A DNA stretch of 48,156 bases from the NCBI GenBank assembly GCA_947495795.1, contig CANMAI010000013.1:1-48156 (forward strand), in the 5' to 3' direction. The position numbers were made by a program, and so were the translations under genes. Shown here piece after piece: positions 1 to 8,510 of this stretch. Each line of letters begins with the position of its first letter. Position 1 is the stretch's first letter. The stretch is from an uncultured Paracoccaceae bacterium. Its GTDB lineage: Bacteria > Pseudomonadota > Alphaproteobacteria > Rhodobacterales > Rhodobacteraceae. Below the pieces are notes generated by a model. The model ran no database searches, was not told where the DNA came from, and saw nothing but the letters and a program-made list of their open reading frames with translations.

Positions 1-184
1 ACTGCGAGAGCTTCAACGGCCGAATGCGCGACGAGTTGCTAAACGGCGAGATCTTCTACTCGCTGCGTGAAGCCCAACTGAAGGAAACCCGAAAGGTCGC
101 ATGAAGACCGGACCAGAAACGGGGTGAGCTCCAGGCCAATCATGCACTAACTTATAACATGGACCACTCAAGTGGGGCTGCTCA
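1..184 (+). mobile_element. Right end of an IS3-family insertion sequence (partial, decayed)
   Basis: The element enters from outside the window. It ends at the terminal CA at 183-184; read from the other strand the end starts TGAGCAGCCCC, the TG...CA form usual for IS3-type ends. It carries a transposase remnant (3-150). The terminal TGA of the element, read on the minus strand, supplies the stop codon of the interrupted PHP-ATPase gene. The other end and any target duplication are outside the window. Confidence 0.72.
3..150 (+). pseudogene. IS3-family transposase OrfB, C-terminal remnant
   Basis: Reading from base 3 gives CESFNGRMRDELLNGEIFYS, the typical late part of the rve integrase domain of IS3 transposases, including the catalytic-region SFNG motif. 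The frame then drifts and stops at 102-104. The usual C-terminal residues (PIMH then stop) reappear in another frame at 136-150. The stretch between is shorter than in intact copies, so I read this as frameshifted and internally deleted and do not expect active transposase. Confidence 0.75.
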
Positions 185-2014
185 GTCTGGCCGTATCGAC
201 GCACCCACGGTGTTGTTGTGTGTGACAACGACTACGGGCATGGTCTGAGACAGCGACTTGATGATCGCGTTTACTTCATTCTTCAAAAACAGATTGTCGA
301 AGGAAGACTCTGGTTCATCGATAAGCAGGATATCAGAGTCCTTCGCATCCTCAATTTCCTGAAGTAAGAAGAACTCGGAGCGTTGGCCACCCGACGCAGG
401 AAACCCATCCTTGTTCAAGATCTTGTAGTCAATGCTAACAAAGTACTTGTGATAATCCGATGCAGGCACCCGGTCGTCGATGTCTTTCAACGCCTGCAGG
501 AAAGCATATGGATCTGCGTAAGACTTGAACGCCTCACTAAAGGCTACTTGCGACTTGCTGACCGCTTTCAGCTCTCCGGCACCACTAAAGGGGCCAACCG
601 AAGCGACAACTTCGAAACCTCTCAGAGGCTTCCTGGAAATTTCCCTTTCCTTTCGTGCTTGTTGAACAATGCGACTGAACTTAGCTACCTTTCTCCGGTT
701 AATTGCGGTCTGGTAAAAATCGACTTCGGCAACGCTCGGTGTCGCACTTCTAACCTGTAACTTGCCCTTTATCTCCCGGACCAATTCGTTGACCCATTGC
801 TTCTTTTGCAGCTCATTATGACGTTGCGTGTACAGTTGCATCAGCTCCACATAGAGAGCCTTCAAGCTGTCTGGCTTCAAGTGCCGTTCGATGACATCGC
901 GAAATTCTTCATTGCGAACAAGATTCTTGGTGGATTTGATCAGGTCAGCTAGGCCTGTTTGCTCGACTTCATCGAACGGCTCCTCTTGATACAAAGCCGC
1001 TCGGGAAAAAGTATCCAGCTTATCAATTTCGTTCGCGTATCTCAGCAAAGACTCCAGATATGCCTCTACGCGACGCTCGTCATCAGAGAGATCGACATTA
1101 AGCACGTCGTCAATGACCACGCTCAGCGGGGCCAGATAGTCCCGTGAATGCAAGCTATTACCTCGACTTAGATGCTCGTTGAACTTCCGTTTGTCCTCCT
1201 CCTCGTCCCTTGAGACGATTGAAAACTGCTCAATGAACTTCACCTGTTCGAAAGCTTTGGCCAAACGCCGCAAGGTATGTGATTTTCCCGAAGAACGCTC
1301 TCCAAGAACGACGTTCAGTCCAGTTGACAGCATTTGGCCATCTTCGAAGACCTGAAACAGGGAATTTCCATCGGAGGCTGATAGTGCAACTTTTGTTTTG
1401 TCAGAAAGACAAGTGCGTATCGCCCCAAAAGTTATCTGTCCGCAGTCGATAAAAGTTTGACGTGTGGGCGATGAGATCAGCTGATCCGAAATCCGGCAAT
1501 CGCTAAAGTAGACGGGGACAAGCCGTTCTCGATCTTTAATGCTATAAATGAACTTTTTTGCGCTGCTTACTTCGCCAGCGGTGATGGAATCTCCAAACTT
1601 CTTCAACGTATCAGGTTGGATCGCGGGCTTTTTGTCGTAGTGCGGAATTATCAGGTATTCGGATAGGTCTCCGTAGATGGCTCTAAGCTGCTCAAATGAT
1701 GTCGAGTGGTCATTGGCGCTAAAGTGGCTTTCGATCTGGTCGCACCGACTGGCAAGCGAATCCAGATCACTACCATTTGCATAGAGAAGGATTTGTGCTT
1801 TCTCGAGATCAATCTCGATACCAGGAAAACAGGGAATGCCAACCTTTGAAGAGATTTCAGAGAATTGCTCTTTTCTGAATAGGTTGTGATTAGTAATGGC
1901 GATCGCGTCCAGTTTCGCATCGAAAACATAGTTCAGCAGTTTATCTAGGTCGAACTCGAAGGGTGCGTCTGAAGCGCTAGCAACCGTGTGTATATGCAGG
2001 TCGATTTTTTTCAT
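182..2014 (-). pseudogene. PHP-domain / SMC-like ATPase, C-terminally truncated by IS3 insertion
   Basis: The remaining 610 residues hold an N-terminal PHP phosphoesterase-like domain (HIHT at 7-10, TNH near 41-43, GIEID at 65-69, PHYD near 124-127) and an ABC/SMC-type ATPase: Walker A GERSSGKS at 238-245, a long helical insert (about 260-470), an ABC signature SGGQRSEF, Walker B ILLIDEPE and an H-loop VVVVTHNN close to the end. The protein stops eight residues after the H-loop at a TGA that is the terminal triplet of the IS3 end, so the C-terminal part is missing. The architecture resembles large PHP-ATPase proteins annotated as TrlF-like AAA ATPases, often found on mobile elements and suspected of defence roles. 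The helical insert and lower GC content differ from the rest of the window, as expected for acquired DNA. The function is unproven. It may be inactive. Confidence 0.72.
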
Positions 2015-2164
2015 ACTCGAATGTTACATGCCCGCGGCTTCAAATAGTACCGTTGAACTATCGATGACTTGAAGTTCCAATGTCCGCTTTGGTTCTTTCC
2101 CCGAACAGGGTTCGCCGTGCAGCGAAGGTCGGCTTCCCGCCCCTTCCGTTGAAATAGTAATGGG

Positions 2165-2463
2165 TTGCGGCGCAACAGAGGGCCACGAGCTAAGGGGTTA
2201 GCCGGTCTCTTCACGCGGGTAGGCGCCGTCGCCGAAGGCCGCATCGTCAAGCGTATCAAAGTATTCGTCGGTGCCGCTCCGGCGTCCAGTCTGCAGCCTC
2301 AACCTTGTTCAACCGCTTCACGTTGGACTTCACAATGGAAGCGTCCACTCCGGAGACTTCACCACTGACCACGCCCTCCGTAATCCGCCGGAACATGATC
2401 CCAGATGCTGAACTCGTAGAGCAGCGCCTCCAGCGCAACCTGCCTCGGCCCCATCATCAGTCC
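2165..2463 (-). pseudogene. IS1182/IS5-like transposase, internally deleted remnant
   Basis: Read from 2457 downward, the minus strand begins MMGPRQVALEALLYEFS and continues to DHVPAD, the standard N-terminus of IS1182-type DDE transposases. It then jumps to GVDASIVKSNVKRLNKVEA (normally well over 100 residues further on) and, after a frameshift, to YFDTLDDAAFGDGAYPREE. A large internal deletion plus at least one frameshift make this non-functional. It lies between the PHP-ATPase gene and alpA, consistent with a degraded island. No terminal inverted repeats could be assigned. Confidence 0.7.
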
Positions 2464-2600
2464 AATCGTCCTTGTTCTTGAAAGGATTGAATTAGGCCAA
2501 AACGACTACTCCAACAGCAAGCTTTTCAACACCATTCGTCCGGCAACCGGCCAGCGAAACCCTCCTAGAGCTAGCCAGCCGATTGTCATGCGAGGCAGGC

Positions 2601-2648
2601 GGATGACCGGGTTTGCAACCCCGGTCATCCAACTCCTGAGATCAGGAG
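2601..2648. terminator. Two adjacent hairpins downstream of the alpA-like gene
   Basis: Arms CTCCTGA (2633-2639) and TCAGGAG (2642-2648) form one stem; GGATGACCGGG (2601-2611) and CCCGGTCATCC (2620-2630) form a second, stronger one. They begin 12 bases after the alpA-like stop on the minus strand. A T-run is lacking, so terminator function is an inference; a recombination or protein-binding site is possible. Confidence 0.4.
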
Positions 2649-2659
2649 TGTCGGTCAGG

Positions 2660-2839
2660 TCATTCGCGACGGTCCAGCCGTTCTTGCAGCCAATCCAGCA
2701 CCTCGCTTTGGACCCATCCCACTCTGTTTTGACCGAGCGCTACCCGCTTGGGGAATTGACCGGCCTTTTCCAGCCGTGCGATGTGTTGCGGCGAGTACAG
2801 AACCAACTCCTTTAGCTGGCGTTTTGAAAGTATCCTCAT
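2660..2839 (-). CDS. AlpA-family phage/island regulator
   Basis: This is a 59-residue MerR-like winged-helix protein of the AlpA type (prophage CP4-57 regulator family): MRILSKRQLKELVLYSPQHI, then ARLEKAGQFPKRVALGQNRVGW and SEVLDWLQERL. Known relatives are DNA-binding activators of integrase or excision genes of integrative elements. The start at 2839 is chosen because GGAGAGATCGTG lies directly before this ATG; an upstream ATG (2866) has no comparable ribosome site. It lies 200 bp from the 3' end of tRNA-Thr, with no integrase between, so it is probably a leftover of an element once integrated at that tRNA. Confidence 0.82.
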   Translation of the reverse strand: MRILSKRQLKELVLYSPQHIARLEKAGQFPKRVALGQNRVGWVQSEVLDWLQERLDRRE

Positions 2840-3043
2840 CACGATCTCTCCATGATTGAAGAGCATCGCAATGCCCAGGGTTGACGGTGCCTAGGTAAAA
2901 ACACGCTAGCCGAGTATGGTGAAATCACCAAGCAGCAACATAACGGATCGCAGAAGTAAATCTTTTGAGGTGGTCTAAAAGGTGGGCTGTATCACTTTGT
3001 GATGCAATAACTATTTGTATTTAAATGGAAAAATCAGATGTAA

Positions 3044-3118
3044 TGGTGCCGCTGGGGAGAATTGAACTCCCGGCCTCACCCTTACCAAGGGTGCGCTCTA
3101 CCACTGAGCTACAGCGGC
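3044..3118 (-). tRNA. tRNA-Thr (anticodon GGU)
   Basis: On the minus strand the acceptor arm GCCGCTG pairs with CAGCGGC. The D-arm GCTC...GAGC follows, the anticodon stem CACCC/GGGTG holds the loop TTGGTAA (anticodon GGT), and the T-arm GGGAGTTCAATTCTCCC is complete. The CCA end is encoded (3046-3044). Its 3' end faces the decayed island at 1-3043, the usual geometry for tRNA-targeted integration. Confidence 0.97.
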
Positions 3119-3265
3119 CTAAAGTTGTCGGCGTTGTAGCCGATTTGGGGGAGGGTGCAAGAGCTAATGTTCCAAAGCTCCTGCCGGCCAAAAGGAGCGC
3201 TATGATAACACCAGCTATCATTACAGAGACTGGACGCTCTGCACTGATTTCAGTAGGAATACCTC

Positions 3266-3433
3266 ATGACGAAGGACGGACCTGAAAACGCTGAAAAAGC
3301 TGCGGCGGCTGCCAAAAGACAGCAGCGATTGGCCGAAGCCCTTCGCAAAAACCTGAGGAAACGTAGGACACAAGACCGTGCGCGCAAAACCAGCGTGGGC
3401 GATGCACCCGCCGGATTGAAGGAAGGTGAATAG
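3266..3433 (+). CDS. Small basic conserved hypothetical protein
   Basis: This is a 55-residue, highly charged, helical protein with alanine/lysine/arginine-rich sequence (LAEALRKNLRKRRTQDRARK in the middle). From memory, similar small basic proteins occur in Rhodobacteraceae genomes near this conserved cluster; I cannot name a function. AGGAATACCTC precedes the ATG. No membrane segment or signal peptide is seen. It is followed by about 195 bp without a gene before the DUF2948 gene. Confidence 0.6.
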   Translation: MTKDGPENAEKAAAAAKRQQRLAEALRKNLRKRRTQDRARKTSVGDAPAGLKEGE

Positions 3434-3628
3434 AGTACCCAATCCAGTGTATTTCAAATATGAGACAGATGCGTGTTTGTTTATTGCCGTCTTATAGCTT
3501 GCAATCGGGGCAAAGCTTTCACATACGCTTGTGAAAACTGGGGATAATCGATTTTCTGCTGAGGCAAGGGATGTCTTTCAAGAAGTGATGGTGGAGTGAT
3601 GTCGGAGTTGGCTGGTGTGGGAAACGAT

Positions 3629-4105
3629 ATGAGTGATGCTACGTTTGCGGACGGATCGGAGAGAGCCCTTCGCTTGAAAGCCGAGACTGCTGAGGACCTT
3701 TTGGTACTCTCATCTCTTTTGCAAGACAGCATTCTTGATGCGGAAGATATCAGTTGGCGCCCGAAACAACGGCGGTTTTCGCTTCTGCTAAACAGGTTCC
3801 GCTGGGAAGACAGGGATGCCGCGAAAACTCAGAAAAGACCTTTTGAGCGCGTACGGACACTCCTGCATGCCGATAGCGTTCTTAAGGTTGCCTCACGCGG
3901 TATCCGGCCAGGGGAGAAAGATGTAGTGCTGTCTCTTCTGAGCGTAACTTTTGAGCCATCGGACGATCTCGGTGGAAAGGTTTTGCTGACATTTGCAGGA
4001 GATGGTGAGATCGTCCTCGACGTTGAGTGCCTCGACGTCAATCTGCGAGATGTGTCAAAGCCCTATCTAGCGGTGTCGGGCAAAGAGCCTGATCACCGAC
4101 TCTGA
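3629..4105 (+). CDS. DUF2948 family protein
   Basis: The 158-residue protein matches the DUF2948 family, an uncharacterised alphaproteobacterial family usually next to hisD. Recognisable blocks are LKAETAEDLLVLSSLLQDSI, RRFSLLLNRFRWED, PFERVRTLLH, VLSLLSVTFEP and a C-terminal KPYLAVSGKEPDH. I use the ATG at 3629 because family members begin with an MTDARFEDG-like stretch equivalent to MSDATFADG; a longer start at 3599 (ATG after GGAG) is open. Cytoplasmic; role unknown. hisD follows after 97 bp, so it may share that transcription unit. Confidence 0.88.
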   Translation: MSDATFADGSERALRLKAETAEDLLVLSSLLQDSILDAEDISWRPKQRRFSLLLNRFRWEDRDAAKTQKRPFERVRTLLHADSVLKVASRGIRPGEKDVVLSLLSVTFEPSDDLGGKVLLTFAGDGEIVLDVECLDVNLRDVSKPYLAVSGKEPDHRL

Positions 4106-4202
4106 ATGCCTGTTTTCCGTTGAGCACAGATGAGTTCGCCTTAAGTGCTTGAGGCCTAGGCAGTGGCAGGCTAGATCAACCTAAAGTGTCCCAAGGTGCC
4201 CG

Positions 4203-5510
4203 ATGCCGCAGTTTCTCTCCACCATCGATCCCGAATTTGATGAGCAATTCCGGCGTTTTCTGGCCCTGAAGCGGGACGTCGATGCTGATGTGGATGCGGT
4301 CGTCTCCGACATCCTGGCCGACGTTGAGGCGCGGGGCGACGCCGCCGTGCTGGAGTTGACCCGAAGATTCGATCGTATTGATCTTGTCGCATCTGAGATG
4401 AGGATCAGCGCTGCGGAGATTGACGGCGCTGCGGCACAGGTATCTCCTGATGAGCTTGAGGCACTTTCACTCGCGGCGTCTCGTATCCGCGCGTACCACA
4501 TGCGGCAGTTGCCGGAAGACGCGGAATGGGTCGATCAAACAGGGGCTACCCTTGGCTGGCGCTGGTCTGCGGTGGATGCGGCAGGGCTATATGTTCCCGG
4601 CGGGCTCGCGTCCTATCCTTCATCCGTTCTGATGAACGCCATCCCGGCCAGCGTTGCCGGGGTTGAGAGGCTGGTGATGGCGGTTCCCACGCCGGACGGT
4701 GTTCTGAACCCTCTCGTTTTGGCCGCGGCGAAGCTTGCGGGGGTGGATGAGATCTACCGGATCGGGGGCGCACAGGCCGTGGGTGCCTTGGCTTACGGTA
4801 CAAAAACGATCGCACCCGTGGACAAGATTACCGGCCCTGGTAACGCCTTTGTGGCCGCCGCCAAGCGTCGTGTGTTCGGCCGGGTTGGTATCGATATGAT
4901 CGCCGGGCCTTCGGAAGTTCTGGTGATCGCGGATGCAGACAACAATCCCGATTGGATCGCAGTGGATCTGCTAAGCCAGGCGGAGCATGACGAGAGCGCA
5001 CAATCCATTCTGGTGACCGACAATGCAGAGTTTGGGCAGGCAGTGTCAGATGCAGTGGCACGGCGGCTTGCCACTCTGGAGCGGGCGGCGATTGCGGAAC
5101 CGAGTTGGCGCACATTTGGTGCTGTGATCACAGTGCGCAACCTTGATGAGGCCGCGGAAATATCCAACCGCATTGCGCCTGAACATCTGGAGTTGTGCGT
5201 CGCCGATCCCGAAACCTTGAGTGGTAAAATCAAGCATGCAGGTGCAATCTTTCTGGGGATCTGGACACCGGAGGCCGTGGGCGATTACATCGGCGGCCCC
5301 AATCATGTGCTTCCCACAGCACGGTCTGCGCGCTTTTCCAGCGGGCTTTCCGTGCTCGATTTCATGAAACGAACCACGTTGGCAAAGATGAGTCCGGCCA
5401 GCCTTGCGGCCATCGGTGGTGCTGCCGAAACATTGGCCATATCAGAAGGACTGCAGGCGCACGGGCTTTCTCTGCGGCTGCGCCTTGATCAGATTAACGA
5501 GAAAACCTGA
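4203..5510 (+). CDS. hisD: Histidinol dehydrogenase
   Basis: HisD catalyses the last two steps of histidine synthesis, NAD-dependent oxidation of histidinol to histidine, in the cytoplasm with a zinc ion. The 435-residue length is normal. Signature segments are present: KITGPGNAFVAAAKR, IAGPSEVLVIAD, the zinc-ligand region LLSQAEHDESAQ, the catalytic NRIAPEHLEL and the C-terminal YIGGPNHVLPTARSARFSSG. AAGGTGCCCG precedes the ATG. The stop TGA overlaps the ATG of the UPF0262 gene by one base, showing translational coupling. No other his genes are in the window, as is common in this order. Confidence 0.98.
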   Translation: MPQFLSTIDPEFDEQFRRFLALKRDVDADVDAVVSDILADVEARGDAAVLELTRRFDRIDLVASEMRISAAEIDGAAAQVSPDELEALSLAASRIRAYHMRQLPEDAEWVDQTGATLGWRWSAVDAAGLYVPGGLASYPSSVLMNAIPASVAGVERLVMAVPTPDGVLNPLVLAAAKLAGVDEIYRIGGAQAVGALAYGTKTIAPVDKITGPGNAFVAAAKRRVFGRVGIDMIAGPSEVLVIADADNNPDWIAVDLLSQAEHDESAQSILVTDNAEFGQAVSDAVARRLATLERAAIAEPSWRTFGAVITVRNLDEAAEISNRIAPEHLELCVADPETLSGKIKHAGAIFLGIWTPEAVGDYIGGPNHVLPTARSARFSSGLSVLDFMKRTTLAKMSPASLAAIGGAAETLAISEGLQAHGLSLRLRLDQINEKT

Positions 5511-5995
5511 TGACCAATAACCGCCTGAGCGATGTAGATCTCGATGACAGCGGGTTGCCGGCACCAACGCCAGAGATTGAGCAAGAACGTCGCGTTGCGA
5601 TCTTTGATCTGCTGGAGGACAACAGTTTCGAGTTGGTAGAGCGGGAGGGCAAGTTGATCCCGGCGGGGCCTTATAAGCTGAGGCTTTCCATTCAGGAGGG
5701 CCGCCTTGTTTTTGATGTTTCGACGGCGTCGAATATTCCCGCTGCGCAATTTCACCTCTCTCTCAGCCCATTTCGCCAGGTTGTGAAGGACTACTTTCTC
5801 ATCTGTGAAAGCTATTTCGACGCCGTGAAGCGCCTGCCACCCAGCCAGATCGAAGCGATCGATATGGGACGGCGTGGTATTCACAATGAGGGGAGCCGCG
5901 TATTGGAGGAGCGGCTTGAGGGTAAGGTGCGGATCGATTTCGATACGGCCCGCCGCCTCTTCACACTCATCTGCGTCATGCATTTCAAAGGTTGA
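5510..5995 (+). CDS. UPF0262 family protein
   Basis: The 161-residue protein carries the family hallmarks RRVAIFDLLEDNSFEL, PYKLRLSIQEGRLVFDV, HLSLSPFRQVVKDYFLICES, IEAIDMGRRGIHNEG and a C-terminal RRLFTLICVMHFKG. UPF0262 is an uncharacterised alphaproteobacterial family almost always placed after hisD. Soluble, no signal peptide. It overlaps hisD by one base and is followed after 4 bp by the phosphatase, so the three genes form one operon. Confidence 0.93.
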   Translation: MTNNRLSDVDLDDSGLPAPTPEIEQERRVAIFDLLEDNSFELVEREGKLIPAGPYKLRLSIQEGRLVFDVSTASNIPAAQFHLSLSPFRQVVKDYFLICESYFDAVKRLPPSQIEAIDMGRRGIHNEGSRVLEERLEGKVRIDFDTARRLFTLICVMHFKG

Positions 5996-5999
5996 TTGC

Positions 6000-6440
6000 A
6001 TGGTGGATCGGATACCCACATCCGTTCTTTTCTGCTGCGATTACAACTCTGTGCGCTCTCCTATGGCGGAGGGCATTATGAAGAAATTACATGGAAAGAA
6101 GATCTATGTTCAGTCTGCCGGTGTGCGCCATGAACTGGAGATTGACGGGTTCTCGATTGCAGTTTGCGATGAAATCGGTGTGGAATTGACACGCCACAAG
6201 AGCCGCTCATTTGAGGAAATGGAGGAATGGGGGGATGAGATTGATGCCTATGATCTTATCGTGGCGCTGAGCCCCGCCAGTTTGCGGCGTGCTCAGGAAT
6301 ACACTCGTCATCATGCGATTGATGTGGAATACTGGCCGGTGTTTGACCCAACGGGGCTGGGTGAGACGCGCGAAGAAAAGCTTGCTGCGTACCGGCAGAG
6401 CAGAGATCAGATCGCGTCGCGTATCAAGGACCGCTTTTAA
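6000..6440 (+). CDS. Low-molecular-weight protein tyrosine phosphatase family protein
   Basis: The 146-residue protein has the P-loop signature C(X)5R near the N-terminus (VLFCCDYNSVRSPMAEG) and a late general-acid motif DPTG (VFDPTGLGE). The family hydrolyses phosphotyrosine or, in the arsenate-reductase branch, reduces arsenate; this branch is a distinct alphaproteobacterial group with an asparagine-serine-valine loop in place of the usual GNxCR. The start at 6000 fits the family; a longer frame upstream overlaps UPF0262 and is not needed. It is the last gene of the hisD operon. The infA gene often found next in relatives is absent. Confidence 0.88.
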   Translation: MVDRIPTSVLFCCDYNSVRSPMAEGIMKKLHGKKIYVQSAGVRHELEIDGFSIAVCDEIGVELTRHKSRSFEEMEEWGDEIDAYDLIVALSPASLRRAQEYTRHHAIDVEYWPVFDPTGLGETREEKLAAYRQSRDQIASRIKDRF

Positions 6441-6485
6441 GGAGATTCCCCTAATTATGAATCGCTTATCGCTGCCTGAAGTCAA

Positions 6486-6534
6486 TGATTTCGACGTGAT
6501 ACCGGAGATTTCAGGCTAAAGGCGAAATGCTGTA
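6486..6534 (+). repeat. Dispersed ~48-bp motif, copy 1
   Basis: The segment begins TGATTT and ends CAGGCTAAAGGCGAAATGCT. It matches, with a few substitutions and small gaps, a second segment at 24857-24904. The 3' 27 bases are best conserved. It lies just after the phosphatase gene. Function unknown. Confidence 0.45.
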
Positions 6535-6616
6535 GGAATGGACTGCCCGCTGATCCCGCCTTACCGAAGCGAAACCTCATAGCTGTCATTGAGTAGTTAT
6601 TTGGCGATCTATTGGC

Positions 6617-7354
6617 TCATTCACCGGTGTTGACCAGTCCGAAATACGCGCCCGATGGATCTGAGAGGATGATCAGTTCCCCGAGGTGCTCAACTTCCTC
6701 AGGGTGGATCTGCACGATTGCTCCTACACGGCGCGCGCGTTCGCAATCACCACCGGTACTGGCGGTTCGAAAATAGGGAATCCAGCCTGGGGCGTGGCTT
6801 TCGAATGGTACGTCACGGAAGAAAAGCCGAGGTGCGTCTTCATCTGCGAGCATGGCGCCGGTTGTGGTATTTGTGCGCCTTAAGCCAAGCAGATTGGCAT
6901 AGAAATCGACGCGCTCGCTGGAGTACTCGCCCCAGCATTCAGCCCGAACGGGATCCCCGTATTGGTCTGAAACCGGAGGATCCTCCCTAAGCCTGATCAT
7001 TGCAAAGGATTGGCCAAAAGGATCGCGGATGTTCAGCATCTGGCCGAGATTGCCCAGCGTATGGATTCCCTTACGAACGTCGCCACCTGCATCCCTAACA
7101 ACCGTTTCCGCGTGCTCAAGATGGGCGGAGAACCATATGTTCCACTTCGGCGGCGCGAACGAGCCCATTGCCATGAACTGGTTTCCGAAAACCCGGGAGC
7201 CGTTGGCAATATTGGGGATGGCACCCCACGGAGGCACATGGAGAGGCCGGGAACCCCATCCGAAGAGCGTCTCATAAAAAGAGATGCCCTGCGTTACCCT
7301 TTGTGCATTCAATTCCAGCCAGACGGGCCTTCCTGGACGTATGGGGCGGTTCAA
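6617..7354 (-). CDS. Two-domain VOC (glyoxalase/bleomycin-resistance-like) protein
   Basis: Two tandem beta-alpha-beta-beta-beta modules of the vicinal oxygen chelate superfamily fill 245 residues: about 8-122 (VWLELNAQRVTQGISFYETL to IRDPFGQSFAMIRL) and about 135-242 (ECWGEYSSERVDFYANLLGL to LSDPSGAYFGLV). Members include glyoxalase I, dioxygenases and antibiotic-binding proteins; tandem copies like this are usually uncharacterised. The start is TTG at 7354, preceded by AGGAGAAGACGGC; no ATG fits as well. It stands alone on the minus strand, divergent from the DUF808 gene. Confidence 0.85.
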   Translation of the reverse strand: MNRPIRPGRPVWLELNAQRVTQGISFYETLFGWGSRPLHVPPWGAIPNIANGSRVFGNQFMAMGSFAPPKWNIWFSAHLEHAETVVRDAGGDVRKGIHTLGNLGQMLNIRDPFGQSFAMIRLREDPPVSDQYGDPVRAECWGEYSSERVDFYANLLGLRRTNTTTGAMLADEDAPRLFFRDVPFESHAPGWIPYFRTASTGGDCERARRVGAIVQIHPEEVEHLGELIILSDPSGAYFGLVNTGE

Positions 7355-7538
7355 AGCCGTCTTCTCCTAAATGTCTTTCCCAAGGATTTGCAAAGCATGT
7401 AGAAATCAGGGAACCGTGTCCAGATTTCTGCGTTTCCTTTTTCTGGTCGAGCAGCTTGTTTGGCTGACGTTGTTTGTTGATTGCGATATGTAGAGCGCTG
7501 TGTGATCGGTTTGCACCTTGCTGGAACGGAGACGAAAC

Positions 7539-8510
7539 ATGAGCGGATTGCTGGCCCTTCTGGATGATGTTGCAGCCATAACCAAATTGGCGGCGGCGCA
7601 ATTGGACGACGTTGCAGCCCAAGCGGCGAAAGCAGGCTCCAAGGCAGCGGGTGTTGTGATTGATGATGCCGCGGTGACGCCAAAATATGTGACGGGCCTG
7701 CCAGCGGCTCGCGAACTTCCGATCGTGTGGAAAATCGCGCGTGCATCCTTTTTCAACAAACTGGTGATCCTGCTTCCGGCTGCGCTGCTGCTGAACGCGG
7801 TTTTCCCGTGGTTGCTGACGCCGCTTCTGATGCTGGGCGGAGCGTATCTCTGTTTCGAAGGGGCTGAGAAGGTTTGGCATCTGATTGTGCCACATAAGGA
7901 GCACGGCCCGCAGGATGCCGAGACGCTGGATGCAGCCCATCTGGAAGAGACGCGGGTGAAGGGGGCCATCAAGACAGATTTCATTCTTTCCGCAGAAATC
8001 ATGACGATCTCTCTCGCGGCGATAGAAGTGGATTCCATCTGGATGCAGGGCATGGCACTCGCAGTCGTTGCCATCGGGATCACGGCTCTGGTGTATGGTG
8101 CTGTTGCCTTGTTGGTGAAGGCTGACGATGCGGGGCTGAAGATGAGCCGGGCAGGGCGGCTGGCCACGACGCGGGCTGTAGGGCGCGGGATCGTGCACTT
8201 CATGCCGAGTGTGATGACAGTGATTTCCACCATGGGTACGGCAGCAATGCTATGGGTCGGTGGCAATATCGTCGTTCATGGATTGCACACACTGGGCGTT
8301 CATTGGCCCTATGATACAGTCCATGATCTCTCGGAAATGGCAGCTGGCGCGATTGGCGCGGCTGAAGGCTTCGTTGGATGGTTCGCGACGGCTGCGCTCG
8401 ATGGGATCTTGGGGCTTGGATTGGGCTTACTGCTGATCCCTGTTACAACCCTGTTGCTCAAACCTCTCTTGAGAATGTTCTCTTCTGGCAAACCTGCGGC
8501 CGGTGTCTAA
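7539..8510 (+). CDS. DUF808 family inner-membrane protein (YedI-like)
   Basis: The 323-residue protein starts MSGLLALLDDVAAITKLAA and continues DDVAAQAAKAG, the hallmark of DUF808/YedI. It has hydrophobic segments near 80-115 (VILLPAALLLNAVFPWLLTP), 150-200 and at the C-terminal end, so it is an integral membrane protein. Its function is unknown. The ATG at 7539 follows GGAGACGAAAC. Length agrees with the family. It is monocistronic, with a 570-bp gene-free gap after it. Confidence 0.93.
   Translation: MSGLLALLDDVAAITKLAAAQLDDVAAQAAKAGSKAAGVVIDDAAVTPKYVTGLPAARELPIVWKIARASFFNKLVILLPAALLLNAVFPWLLTPLLMLGGAYLCFEGAEKVWHLIVPHKEHGPQDAETLDAAHLEETRVKGAIKTDFILSAEIMTISLAAIEVDSIWMQGMALAVVAIGITALVYGAVALLVKADDAGLKMSRAGRLATTRAVGRGIVHFMPSVMTVISTMGTAAMLWVGGNIVVHGLHTLGVHWPYDTVHDLSEMAAGAIGAAEGFVGWFATAALDGILGLGLGLLLIPVTTLLLKPLLRMFSSGKPAAGV

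Noticed and set aside
6457-6519. A 20-codon ORF (MNRLSLPEVNDFDVIPEISG) after the phosphatase gene
   Set aside because: AAGGAG lies 12 bases ahead, but the frame is very short, has no recognised family and overlaps the dispersed ~48-bp motif.
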